From Lentisphaerota bacterium (lineage in GTDB: Bacteria > Verrucomicrobiota > Lentisphaeria > Victivallales > Victivallaceae), in NCBI GenBank assembly GCA_015061575.1, contig SUWF01000031.1:1-36823 (forward strand): 36,823 nucleotides of DNA, written 5' to 3'. The notes below the pieces were generated by a model. It saw only the letters and a program-made list of their open reading frames with translations, searched no databases and was not told where the DNA came from. Of the stretch, positions 1-8,601 are shown in pieces. A program made the position numbers and the translations under genes. Each line of letters opens with the position of its first letter. The first letter of the stretch is position 1.

Positions 1-183
1 TCCGCCGTGTGAAGCGCAGCGTTGCTGCATGAAGCGTTTGCCTGCGGCAAACATGAAGCACTTGCTTTGCAAGTATGATGCGGCGTATTTTTGTGAGCGG
101 CACTCTCCGTATGTTTCCGTACACATTCGTACTTATCCGTACAAATAAAGCGTTTGAAAAAATCACGGCAGAGTTGTGAGGTG
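1..183 (-). repeat. Palindrome-rich pilin-leader module, copy 1 (truncated by window edge)
   Basis: On the minus strand this stretch matches 14780-14962 of the plus strand over its whole visible length, with three substitutions and no indels. Similarity begins abruptly after the codons for FSLIELLVA. It carries the same parts as copy 2. Four 10-bp units (GTACGGATAA-type) lie at 103-142. Hairpins lie at 60-74 (ACTTGC/GCAAGT), 36-52 (GTTTGCC/GGCAAAC, perfect here) and 16-28 (GCAGC/GCTGC), followed by the left arm of the next. GCTTCAT-type spacers separate them. The reading frame of the prepilin gene stays open throughout. Confidence 0.9.
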
Positions 184-224
184 GCCACCAAGAGTTCGAT
201 CAATGAAAAATTAAGTTTTTTCAT
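1..224 (-). CDS. Prepilin-like protein, 3' part outside window, leader interrupted by palindromic module
   Basis: This is the start of a type II secretion/type IV prepilin-like gene that runs off the left edge; 74 complete codons are visible. The protein begins MKKLNFSLIELLVA, a prepilin N-methylation motif. Instead of the usual hydrophobic [10 protein letters not shown] stretch it continues [16 protein letters not shown]..., the product of a module also found in the prepilin gene at 14736. The start ATG at 224-222 has a good ribosome site (AGGCAGGA) just upstream. The gene is the last visible member of the GntR-led operon, 74 bp after the small secreted protein. By analogy with the copy at 14736, a second FTLIEL motif should follow just beyond the window edge; that is a prediction. 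A pseudopilin would be processed by a PilD-type peptidase at the inner membrane. Whether this one is functional cannot be judged here. Confidence 0.75.
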   Translation of the reverse strand, partial: MKKLNFSLIELLVATSQLCRDFFKRFICTDKYECVRKHTESAAHKNTPHHTCKASASCLPQANASCSNAALHTA

Positions 225-298
225 AAAAATCCTGCCTTTTCAGTTTAATTTGTTTATCTGCCGGCTCTGTTCCCGTCCGGCGGTTGAACCCCAATTAA

Positions 299-847
299 TT
301 ATTTTGCTGCCGGATAAACTTTCATATTAGCTAACAGAAAGTTTACCTTCGTACCTTTGGCGACCTTGCGTACATCGGCATTGATGGAGATGCGATCCAA
401 TGAAACATTGGTTTTACCCTTGCGGGGGGATATTTCGATCTTGACATTGGTCCACTTGTCATCATCCAGGAAAGGCATCTTGGTACTCACAAAATCGCCG
501 AAATTCACTCCGGCGACCGCCAGATTCAACGTGCCGTTGACCCGTTCGATCTTAACATCAAATTCCACGATGACCTTGGTATTTTCCGGAAACGGATATT
601 TGGGGTTGAGGTAGCGCTGCACCTGGGGATAGGAAGACGTTTTGCCGTTGATATCGAAAACGAGCTTCATCGCTTTCTGACCTTCTTTGGGGCCGGCCAC
701 CAGTTCGGGCTTGGCCAAACCGCCGGAATGACCCCATCTTACTTTAGTGAAATCATCGGCAAAAATCACCTTTTCATCCGCATTAGCCGCACTGAACATC
801 CCGAAAGCCACCAGAACCATCGCCAACATCTTGCTGAACGTTTTCAT
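299..847 (-). CDS. Small secreted protein of unknown function, probable beta-sandwich
   Basis: This is a 182-aa protein with a clear signal peptide (MKTFSKMLAMVLVAFGMFSAANA, cleavage before DEK). The mature part starts VIFADDF and is rich in alternating beta-type stretches (KVIVEFDVKIERVNGTLNLAVAG), as in jelly-roll carbohydrate-binding domains. No family was recognised with confidence. The ATG at 847 was chosen over an upstream one because it has a GGAAGGA ribosome site and is followed at once by the signal peptide. A likely own promoter lies at 880-908. The gene sits between a giant secreted glycosidase-like gene and a prepilin gene, so an exported glycan-binding role is a reasonable inference. 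Confidence 0.75.
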   Translation of the reverse strand: MKTFSKMLAMVLVAFGMFSAANADEKVIFADDFTKVRWGHSGGLAKPELVAGPKEGQKAMKLVFDINGKTSSYPQVQRYLNPKYPFPENTKVIVEFDVKIERVNGTLNLAVAGVNFGDFVSTKMPFLDDDKWTNVKIEISPRKGKTNVSLDRISINADVRKVAKGTKVNFLLANMKVYPAAK

Positions 848-879
848 AATATTGTCCTTCCGTATTTGGTTAGTAGAGA

Positions 880-908
880 AAAATACATCAAGTATTTGCA
901 AAATGCAA
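880..908 (-). promoter_or_regulatory. Probable sigma70 promoter for the small secreted protein and prepilin
   Basis: On the minus strand TTGCAT (908-903) and TATTTT (885-880) are separated by 17 bp, ending about 33 bp before the start codon at 847. It sits in the 134-bp gap after the 1205-aa gene, so the last two genes may be transcribed separately from the rest of the operon. Confidence 0.45.
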
Positions 909-939
909 CTGTTATAAAAAATTTTATTGGATTTTTTTA

Positions 940-969
940 CCGGAACAGCGGAGCTGACCGCCGTCCCGG
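940..969 (-). other. Intercistronic hairpin after the glycosidase-like gene
   Basis: A 12-bp stem (CCGGGACGGCGG with CCGCTGTTCCGG, two G-U pairs as RNA) with a 6-nt loop lies just after the stop codon at 982. It is followed by an A run on the transcribed strand, not a U run. It therefore looks more like an mRNA 3'-end stabiliser or processing site than an intrinsic terminator. Confidence 0.5.
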
Positions 970-981
970 CAATTCACAGGT

Positions 982-3900
982 TTATTTTTTGACCGCTTCC
1001 AGGATCATTTCCGCCTGCCAGCTCTGGCCCACCGGCAGTTCCCGGGTGTTGAAGATCGGTTCGAAGGTCAATTCACTGCCGCCGGCAAAGCTGGCGTAAC
1101 CGTGGAAATCCACTTCCGGCAGAATGGTCATTTTCAACTGGGTCGTGCCGTCAGCACTGGTATAGACGCTGTTGGCACCGGTGATGAGTTCCACCGGGTT
1201 CGGACGCTCGCCGAAAAGCACCTTGTTGATCTCTTTATCTTCCGCCACGCTCTTCATCCGGAACATCCGGTGACGACCCGTCGGCACCACCTCCATCGGG
1301 CCCTTTTCGCCGGAGAAAGTCACCTTGCCCGGAGTCTGTCCCGGGAGCGGCTGCATCAAGCCGGGGAGATTCTGATAGCGGAAAGAGAAGCGCACCGTAT
1401 CGTTGTAGGCATTGCGGATGCAGGTGGATAAATGGCACTTGTCAGCAGTAAATTCCATCCGCTGCACCACCGGGATACCATCCAGCAGTTTAGAGTCATT
1501 CAAATTGAGCGTCCGGCTGAATTCAATGGCCGCCCCGCCGGGGATACGTTCAACTTTGGTCACGTTAAAAGGCCGGTTCCAGCGGCTGCCGGGGATCCAC
1601 GCCGTGGGTAAACCCATACCCAGGGTGGTGCGGTTGTTGCTCAATTCCTTGCCGTTGAACTTCCACGACCGGATGTAAGCGCCCCGATCCGGATCGATGA
1701 CCCAGGTGCTGCTGCCGCACTTGACGGTGATTTCGGTACGATCTTTTTCGCCGCCGGAAGCCGCCGTATCATAGGCGCCCACCCGTTCCAGACTGACTTT
1801 GGGTGCGGGGATGATCCGCTTGGTGATGGTGACACCGGGCGCCTTGAAGCTGTCAAGCATATCGGTTTTGGAGGGGCTTTCCACCGGTTTGGACTGGGAA
1901 TTGACGAACGCCTTTTCTTCTTCAAAGGCTTTGGTCAGCTTGGCCAGACGGCTCTGCATCGTTTGGCTGACTTCGCGCTGCCTGATAAATTTGCCCCGGT
2001 CAGCGGCGCTCAAAGCCTTGCTGTTGACTTCTTCGATAGCGTAGAAGACCCAGCGCATACCGCCGGCGTGGAGTTTCACACCGTTGGCCAGATCTTTGCC
2101 GGTAAAGTATTGGCCGTTATCCTTGGCAAAGACGTTGTTGTCCAGCACATTATAGACCCGGTAGCTTTGACCGGGTTTCAACCCCGGCACTTTGACCGAG
2201 AAGAATACTTCGCCGTATTCCCAGAAGTTCCCCGCAGCCAGCAGACGGTTGCCGCCCTTGGCAAAGAGATCCACCTGCAAACTGCTGATGGGCTGACCCG
2301 GGTTGTTGATTTCCGCATACAAAGGTGCCGGGTAAGGCGTGAGGATATCCACCGCCGGCTGGGAAAGTTTTTTACCTTCCATAATATACTTTTCGGTCCG
2401 GGCGATCAAAGTATTGGCTTCCGCCAGATTGCGCCAGTAACGGGCATCGTAGTTGCTGGGGAAATAGTAGGGCATTGAACCGTGCCAGCCGCCCACATAA
2501 ACACTCAATGTATCCATTTGCAGTTGTTCTGGGGCAACCAGCATATTTACGCACAAACCCAGCGGGAACGCCAGCAATTTGGGGCGTTTGGCGGGGTCGG
2601 CGACCACTTTTTCCATATACCTGACCACACTTCTGGCCATGGTCAGCATGCGGATACGGCTGCCGGGCAGATCACGTTTGAGCTTGCTCCAGTGGTATCC
2701 AAGATAGGGGCCCCAGGGATTTATCCACTTGATCTTATCCGCATAGAAGCGCACTGCGAAGGCGTTCACATCGGTCAGATTGAACTGGCTGTCCAGCACG
2801 ATATCCCGGGTGATCATCGGCATAAAGAAACTGCCCTTGCGCCCGGCGGCTTTGGCAATGGCATCCACATCTTCTTCGTAGGTAGCCAGATAGCGGCCGT
2901 GCATATAGCTTTTGAAAGTAAGCCATTCACTGCGGTATTTACTCATGATTTCTTTGGGCCAGGCGGCTTTGACCTCATCGGCCGGAAGTTTGCTGTAGGC
3001 GATGAATTCCTTCTGGCAATTCATGCAGTAGCAGCCGTTGGAAGTCTGGGCGTGACTGGGTTCCCAGTTGGACATAAAGTAATCCCGGTCGTTGATGCTG
3101 TCGCGGATCTCCTTGAGGATCACATTTTTGTAATATTCCGTCCGGTAAATGACCGTGGTGGGGCAATTCAACTGCAGACGGCCGGAGTAATCGGCCGCAG
3201 GTTTGCCGTCCAAACCGATAAAGTGGGTGTAGGCCGGACGGCTGGAGGCAGCACCGCCAGAACCGAAACCGTTGTGGATGTTCCACGAACCCACGGCGGT
3301 GGTGATGTTTTCGGCGTGCATTGCATCGGTCATATATTTGGCACAGCGGAAGTTGTAGAAGGTGTTGAACCCGGCATTGCGGTATTCTTTGGCAAAGCGC
3401 TGGAACACCTCTTTTTCCGGGGCGATGCTCCGGGAATCATAGACCCCGCTCTGGAAGATCCGGGGCTGTTCGCCGGTGATGGCCGGAATGATCTTCAAAT
3501 GCGCTTCCTGCACCGGAGCGGCATAGTTTTCATCGATGGCCTGATAGGTGATCTTATAAAGTTTGTCCGACGCCGGAACGTTGTTGGTGATACTCAACTG
3601 CACCGGGAAGGAGCCGCCGAAATCCTTCTTGATGGTCTTTTCCCAATGGTAAACATTGACGTTGACCGTGTAGGTGGTGGAACCGTCGGGATTGACCTTT
3701 TCGGCGTAATCATTTTTGCTCATATAGTTGGCGAGGCCCAGCATCTTGATTTCTTTGGGCAGCGTCACCAGCAAACGGGGATTGACCGCTTTGCGGCCGC
3801 TTTCGTTCCGGGGGGTGAAGCCGATGAAGTTGACCCGGTCGGCGGACAAGTGATATTCATTGTCCAGCATCCCCATGGGGAAAAGCTTCATTTCGTAGCC

Positions 3901-4599
3901 GTCGAGCACATCTTTTTCCACCACCGTACCAGTGGTGAATTCCACCTTGCCCAGATTGGTCAAACCGTAATGGATACGCAAACGGCTGACCCCTTCGGGA
4001 ATATGCACGCTGTTGACCTGGGTCTGCCATCCGGCGGTGGGAGCAACCGAAAAATAACTGGAACGCACCCCTTTGATATAGCGGTTGGCAGAATTCATAT
4101 AGTCCACCGTCAGCACAAATCTGTTGGAGCCGGAAACAGGACACTCACCCCGCAATTTGTAGGTGATCTCGTACTTTTTGCCCGGCTTGACATCTATATT
4201 CTGCACCGGCATCAGACGCTGGTGAAAGATGGGCTGACTGCGTTCGTTGCGGAATTTATTGATAGTTTCGGGCGTTTCCATGGTGTAGATAAAAACCCCG
4301 TCTTCCTTGCGTACGGAATTTTTGAGCAGCTTTTTCATCTGCGCTTCTTTCTGGCCCCACTGGGCGTTCCAGCCGCCGGGCACACTGCCCCGGTTGGCGC
4401 CGCCGCTGAAATTCCAGAAATAGCGGGACTTGGGCAGAATGGATTCGCCGCCGGATTTGGCCGCCGCTTCCCGTTCCCGGGTCACCCGGAAAAAGTCAAC
4501 TTCATTGATCCCGCCGGGATTCAATTTGACATTGTCCGCCCAAAGAACTGCCGTACTGCAGGCGGTCATCAGAATTGTGGCAAAAATTCGTTTATCCAT
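982..4599 (-). CDS. Large secreted glycoside-hydrolase-like protein (1205 aa)
   Basis: An exported multidomain protein whose exact family I do not recognise. A signal peptide (residues 1-21, ending ...TAVLWA) is followed by a probable carbohydrate-binding beta-sandwich (about 60-235) and an Ig-like region (about 245-375). A TIM-barrel-like segment starts at FQSGVYDSR (about 383) and runs to roughly 790, and a long C-terminal beta-rich part follows. NWEP (E513) lies at the end of a predicted strand (DRDYFMSNWEP) and is the best candidate for a catalytic acid. A C-x-C-x2-C cluster (C523, C525, C528) follows directly. Similar acid-plus-Cys arrangements occur in the DUF4838-like and GH20-like proteins of this window. 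The start has an AAGGA site. It sits 32 bp after the alpha-barrel gene in the GntR operon, which argues for a role in releasing a specific glycan. Confidence 0.7.
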   Translation of the reverse strand: MDKRIFATILMTACSTAVLWADNVKLNPGGINEVDFFRVTREREAAAKSGGESILPKSRYFWNFSGGANRGSVPGGWNAQWGQKEAQMKKLLKNSVRKEDGVFIYTMETPETINKFRNERSQPIFHQRLMPVQNIDVKPGKKYEITYKLRGECPVSGSNRFVLTVDYMNSANRYIKGVRSSYFSVAPTAGWQTQVNSVHIPEGVSRLRIHYGLTNLGKVEFTTGTVVEKDVLDGYEMKLFPMGMLDNEYHLSADRVNFIGFTPRNESGRKAVNPRLLVTLPKEIKMLGLANYMSKNDYAEKVNPDGSTTYTVNVNVYHWEKTIKKDFGGSFPVQLSITNNVPASDKLYKITYQAIDENYAAPVQEAHLKIIPAITGEQPRIFQSGVYDSRSIAPEKEVFQRFAKEYRNAGFNTFYNFRCAKYMTDAMHAENITTAVGSWNIHNGFGSGGAASSRPAYTHFIGLDGKPAADYSGRLQLNCPTTVIYRTEYYKNVILKEIRDSINDRDYFMSNWEPSHAQTSNGCYCMNCQKEFIAYSKLPADEVKAAWPKEIMSKYRSEWLTFKSYMHGRYLATYEEDVDAIAKAAGRKGSFFMPMITRDIVLDSQFNLTDVNAFAVRFYADKIKWINPWGPYLGYHWSKLKRDLPGSRIRMLTMARSVVRYMEKVVADPAKRPKLLAFPLGLCVNMLVAPEQLQMDTLSVYVGGWHGSMPYYFPSNYDARYWRNLAEANTLIARTEKYIMEGKKLSQPAVDILTPYPAPLYAEINNPGQPISSLQVDLFAKGGNRLLAAGNFWEYGEVFFSVKVPGLKPGQSYRVYNVLDNNVFAKDNGQYFTGKDLANGVKLHAGGMRWVFYAIEEVNSKALSAADRGKFIRQREVSQTMQSRLAKLTKAFEEEKAFVNSQSKPVESPSKTDMLDSFKAPGVTITKRIIPAPKVSLERVGAYDTAASGGEKDRTEITVKCGSSTWVIDPDRGAYIRSWKFNGKELSNNRTTLGMGLPTAWIPGSRWNRPFNVTKVERIPGGAAIEFSRTLNLNDSKLLDGIPVVQRMEFTADKCHLSTCIRNAYNDTVRFSFRYQNLPGLMQPLPGQTPGKVTFSGEKGPMEVVPTGRHRMFRMKSVAEDKEINKVLFGERPNPVELITGANSVYTSADGTTQLKMTILPEVDFHGYASFAGGSELTFEPIFNTRELPVGQSWQAEMILEAVKK

Positions 4600-4631
4600 C
4601 TCGTTTTCCTTATATTATGGCTGATATTATC

Positions 4632-5813
4632 TCAATCCCAGTTGTAACCCAGTTTCAGAACCTTGTAGTAGGCCGCAACTACATACAATGCACCGTATGG
4701 ACGGTAAATTTCCGGATCAAAGCCTTCGAGAATGAACTTGAAAATACGCTTGTAGAAGTCATCCAGTTCCCGCAATTCTTCCGGCACCAGCATAACCAGC
4801 AGGATCGCTTCGCCCAGTTCACGGATCACCCGGTGGGACATCGCGTATTCATCCGAAGCATTGGGGATGATGTGCTGGCAGTCCGGCAGAACCGTGCAGC
4901 GGGTGATCTTCCGCCAGTTGCCGCGGTCTGCGGCATAGTTGACCTGGTAGGATTCGTCCGCCGCCCGGAGAATGGAGAAACGGCTGTACTTTTTGAGCTG
5001 TTCCATCGCCTTGAAATAGAGATCTTTGATCTTGGCATCGGTTTCCACTTCATAGATCAATATGCAGCTGCAGAGCATCTGGAGCAGTGCATAAGCGTGG
5101 TAACTGCGGGGGCCCAGCTCCAAACTCTGTTTGCCGGCTTCTTCCGCAAACTTGCGGTACATATCGAACCAGTGTTTATCGCCGGAAACATCGTAAGCCG
5201 CCGCATAGCACATGGGCAGACGGGCCGCTTCGTGGGGGGCAACTTCCCACATCTTGCAAACGGTGGAGCGGGGGAAACTGTTGTCCGCCCGGTTGAAAGT
5301 CCAGTTGTTTTCCGGAACGACACACTTTTCGCAATATTGGGCCACTTCCACCAGCAGTTTTTTGATCAATTCCTTGTCTTCGGCGCTGGAGAGATCGGAG
5401 TGGAAATATTTCCAGAAGCTGTACACATAGTGGGTGTACTGGTCGCGGGAACTTTCCGGATAGAAGCTTTTGCCGTCCCGGGGGGAGATACTGCGCACCA
5501 CCATACCCGGCACTCCGGAAATGGTACCGCAGCGGACCAGACCGTCAAAGATATTTTTGGCCATCACCGGATCGTTGGCGTCGATATACATATCCAGCGC
5601 CACCCCGCCATTGATGACTGCATCTTCCATCCCCGAGGCCCAGCCGCAGGGGTTGGGACGGCGCTGGGCGATCTCTTCCGGAGTGGGCAGGTGATCGAAG
5701 CGCTTATCGTGTTCCAGCGAAGAACGATAGTCGTAAATAAGCTTCATTTTGGAATCGTAATACTCGGTTTCAAAAACCTTCTTGCACTGGGCGATCTTGG
5801 CCAACAAGTCCAT
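4632..5813 (-). CDS. Cytoplasmic protein, probable (alpha/alpha) toroid enzyme
   Basis: A helix-rich protein of about 393 aa without signal peptide. Repeated helical pairs with aromatic and acidic loop residues (NPCGWASGMEDAVINGG, ESSRDQYTHYVYSFWKYF, NNWTFNRADNSFPRST, RSYHAYALLQML) are typical of (alpha/alpha)6-barrel glycosidases and lyases. I cannot assign a family or name catalytic residues. Two starts are possible. The ATG at 5822 has AGAAAGG directly abutting it, whereas the ATG at 5813 (MDLLAK) has the same site at a normal spacing of about 9 nt, so 5813 is preferred. It lies 30 bp after the propeller gene and 32 bp before the giant glycosidase gene on the same strand. A likely role is cytoplasmic processing of oligosaccharides; this is inferred from fold and context. 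Confidence 0.65.
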   Translation of the reverse strand: MDLLAKIAQCKKVFETEYYDSKMKLIYDYRSSLEHDKRFDHLPTPEEIAQRRPNPCGWASGMEDAVINGGVALDMYIDANDPVMAKNIFDGLVRCGTISGVPGMVVRSISPRDGKSFYPESSRDQYTHYVYSFWKYFHSDLSSAEDKELIKKLLVEVAQYCEKCVVPENNWTFNRADNSFPRSTVCKMWEVAPHEAARLPMCYAAAYDVSGDKHWFDMYRKFAEEAGKQSLELGPRSYHAYALLQMLCSCILIYEVETDAKIKDLYFKAMEQLKKYSRFSILRAADESYQVNYAADRGNWRKITRCTVLPDCQHIIPNASDEYAMSHRVIRELGEAILLVMLVPEELRELDDFYKRIFKFILEGFDPEIYRPYGALYVVAAYYKVLKLGYNWD

Positions 5814-5843
5814 AAACTCCATCCTTTCTATTGGGTTTTGATT

Positions 5844-8594
5844 TCAATCAACATTATAATTAACAACTACTTCAGTCACCCGGGGCGAACGCAAACTGTT
5901 GATCGCACCGAGTTCCAGCTGATACTGGACAAAAGGTTTGCCTGCGGTCAATTCCGGCGCCACAGCGGCACTGTCGGCAACTTCGGTCCACCCGGCGGCC
6001 GCCGCTTCTTCCGGGGTCTTGCCCGACCGGAGCCGGATTTTTAAATAGCACTTTTGCGGAATATCCGCTTCGCAATGAATGGACTCCACCACCGCATCAG
6101 CGGGCAGTTCAAAGACCTTGGAATCGTACAATTCTTCCGGTCCCCGGGTCAGCTGATTGCCCGGTTCGATAGAACTCATCCCGTGGGGGCCCGCCGTGGG
6201 CAGATCGATACGTTTGCGCTTGTCGAAACCTTCGGCGGAGTTGTACCACACCGAAGAAAAGCCCCAATGGTCGCCGTTGACCTTGTGGTTGGCCACCGCC
6301 AGATCCACGAAACCGTCTTCGTTGAAGTCCGCCGCCAGACACCCGGAGGCAGAGTGGGTGTAAATAAGCTGACGGTCGGCGGCCTTGAATTCCCCTTCCC
6401 GGTTCCAGTAGAGGAAACTGTGGATGTCCCGCTCGATACCGCCGTGGTAGCTGCAGCAGAAAATATCCAGCCAGCCGTCATTGTTGAAGTCCGCCACACA
6501 CATTGCGTCGCAAGCGTCGGTGCGGAGGATGGTTTTGTTGTTTTCGCTGAAACCGTTGCCGTCGTTCCAGTAAATATGCAGATAGCTGTGATGGGGGTTG
6601 TGGGGCGGCAGTTCGCCGTTGACCGGAGTGGCGGTATGGGTACCGATCAAAAGATCAGGATAGCCGTTTTTGGTCAAATCCGCCACCCGGGCGCAGGCGC
6701 CGCCTTTCACTGCCAGTTCGGTGCGATTTTTCACATCGAACCCGTCCGGCCCGCCCCAGAGGATCAAAGTCCGGGTGCCGCCGATCAGCGGAACGATCAG
6801 ATCCAGATAGCCGTTGCAGTTCAAATCCGCCGCATAGATCCAGCGGGGACTGCCCAGATTTTTGCCTTCCTCGTCCACCAGTTTGATCACTGTGGAGTTT
6901 TCCCCGGAATAGGGCTTGTCCGAACCGTGGAAGATGATCAGATGCTTATAGTGGTCGGTCACAAAGACCAAATCCAGATAACCGCAGCGCCGGAAGTCTC
7001 CGGCCACCCCGCCCCAGCCGATATTGGTGGGAATGAGATAGCTCTTTTCCGGTTCAAATTCACCCTTTTCGTTGAAAAAGTGGATGTGACTGCCCGGGTC
7101 CATCGAGAGCGAGTTTTCGGAATTGTTGCAAATCACCAGCTCCGGACGGCCGTCGTCATTCAAATCCAGCGACATGGAGTCCACTGCGCACCAGCCGGGC
7201 ACTTCGATCCGCCGGTCGGGGGAGTAGCCGTCTTTGTCCCCGGGGTAAACATAGGCTTTGTCAAAACCAACGGCGCAGCGGGAATAATGGTTGATCAGCG
7301 CCAAAGCAGATTTACCGTTGGCCAGCGGCATCGCCAATACCCGCTGAGTATCTTCCCCGTGAAGTTTCACCGGTTCGGTACTCATCACCCCATTGTCATC
7401 CACGGCGTAAACCAATGTATAGTTGGTATAAGTCATTTCGGTACTGCTCTGACAGATCACCAGATCGTCGTAACCGTTGCCGTTCAAGTCCGCAAAAAGC
7501 ACGTCCGCCGCCTGAGCCGTGGCAAAAGCCTGACGGCTGGCGGGATCGACTTTGCCGTCGGCATCGATCTTAAATAAATAGCTGTACTGTTCACCGCCCA
7601 CGATAGCGTTGCCCCGGGCCGCCGCAAACAATAACGCCGTACCGTCGGACCGCACCCGGCTCACCGCCACGGCACGGGCGCCCAAAACATCCAGATCAAA
7701 AGCCAGTTCCGCTTGGCGGTCAGCATTGAAGCTGTAGAAGCAAACCCGCTGCCGGATAATGACCACCACATACTGCTTGCCGCCGATATTCACCACTCTG
7801 GGAAGGGGCGGAGTCTGCATTTTCAGTTCCAGTTGATTGGCCACGTCACCATCTTTGCCGTGGTTGACGATAGCGTCTTCACCGGCTTTGAGTTCCGGTT
7901 CGATCAGGGTGTAATTGTCTTTTTTGATTCCCTCCGGCGAACCCCAGAATACCCACGTCCGGATGGTGTCGGATTCCTGAATGATCAATTCATCAAAACC
8001 GTCGCCGTCCAGATCCGCCGCCGTCATCTGACCGCCGGGCAAATCCATATCCGTATAACTGTGCCATTCGATCCCGTGGTCGGTGGCCTGAAAGATACGC
8101 ACCTGCTTGTAGGGTTTGAGGTTAAAAGCCAGCGACGGCGTCGCTCCGCCGTCCCAGCGACCCGCCGCCACCGAATCCGCCCACGGTGTGGGGATACGGA
8201 TGTGACGTTTTTCGCCATACTTGCAGTCAGCGCCGCCGTAATAGATCTCGCTGGTGGCAAAAGGTGCAGCCATATCGTAGCGGTTGCAGACCACCAGATC
8301 GGCATAACCGCTGTTGGTCAAGTCGGTCACCACCCCGCTGGCGGCACCTTGCGCCGGCAGTTCCACGCATTGGGGATCGCCGCTTAAAATATCAGTATAA
8401 ATATAAGTTTCCGCCGATTCGTGGTGGTTCTGGCAGTTGGCAAAGACCAGATCGAAGTAGCCGTTGCCGGTCAGATCGTACTGGTAAATACGCTGCAGCA
8501 CCCCTTTTTTGGAAACGTACAAATTAGCGCCGCCGCAACCGAATTTACCTTCGCGGAACGCCTCAAAGCCTTTAGTGACTAATTGTTTTTTCAT
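5844..8594 (-). CDS. VCBS/FG-GAP repeat beta-propeller protein without signal peptide
   Basis: A 916-aa protein built of VCBS/FG-GAP repeats, the integrin-like blade units. At least ten copies of D-(L/F)-(T/N/D)-x-(N/D)-G-(Y/F/W)-x-(D/E)-(L/I) are visible, for example DLTGNGYFDLVFAN, DLDGDGFDELIIQ, DLNGNGYDDLVICQ, DFNNDGWLDIFCCS and DFNEDGFVDLAVAN. They suggest calcium loops and one or two propellers. A separate C-terminal beta domain (VQYQLELGAINSLRSPRVTEVVVNY) resembles the end domain of other Lentisphaerota/Planctomycetota surface proteins. The ATG at 8594 has a good AAGGATAG site; neither it nor an upstream in-frame start gives a signal peptide, which is odd for this repeat class. The gene starts 7 bp after the GntR stop, so the two must be co-transcribed. 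A cytoplasmic propeller lyase or a protein exported by another route are both possible. Confidence 0.75.
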   Translation of the reverse strand: MKKQLVTKGFEAFREGKFGCGGANLYVSKKGVLQRIYQYDLTGNGYFDLVFANCQNHHESAETYIYTDILSGDPQCVELPAQGAASGVVTDLTNSGYADLVVCNRYDMAAPFATSEIYYGGADCKYGEKRHIRIPTPWADSVAAGRWDGGATPSLAFNLKPYKQVRIFQATDHGIEWHSYTDMDLPGGQMTAADLDGDGFDELIIQESDTIRTWVFWGSPEGIKKDNYTLIEPELKAGEDAIVNHGKDGDVANQLELKMQTPPLPRVVNIGGKQYVVVIIRQRVCFYSFNADRQAELAFDLDVLGARAVAVSRVRSDGTALLFAAARGNAIVGGEQYSYLFKIDADGKVDPASRQAFATAQAADVLFADLNGNGYDDLVICQSSTEMTYTNYTLVYAVDDNGVMSTEPVKLHGEDTQRVLAMPLANGKSALALINHYSRCAVGFDKAYVYPGDKDGYSPDRRIEVPGWCAVDSMSLDLNDDGRPELVICNNSENSLSMDPGSHIHFFNEKGEFEPEKSYLIPTNIGWGGVAGDFRRCGYLDLVFVTDHYKHLIIFHGSDKPYSGENSTVIKLVDEEGKNLGSPRWIYAADLNCNGYLDLIVPLIGGTRTLILWGGPDGFDVKNRTELAVKGGACARVADLTKNGYPDLLIGTHTATPVNGELPPHNPHHSYLHIYWNDGNGFSENNKTILRTDACDAMCVADFNNDGWLDIFCCSYHGGIERDIHSFLYWNREGEFKAADRQLIYTHSASGCLAADFNEDGFVDLAVANHKVNGDHWGFSSVWYNSAEGFDKRKRIDLPTAGPHGMSSIEPGNQLTRGPEELYDSKVFELPADAVVESIHCEADIPQKCYLKIRLRSGKTPEEAAAAGWTEVADSAAVAPELTAGKPFVQYQLELGAINSLRSPRVTEVVVNYNVD

Positions 8595-8601
8595 TTTATA
8601 A

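Noticed and set aside
2482-4647. Long open frame of 721 codons on the plus strand
   Set aside because: It lies antisense to the 1205-aa gene, shares its codon phase pattern, has low-complexity His/Val/Gly-rich content and no recognisable domain. The same holds for the long antisense frames at 4575-7577, 17728-19800, 24573-25469, 28141-29280 and 29452-31953.
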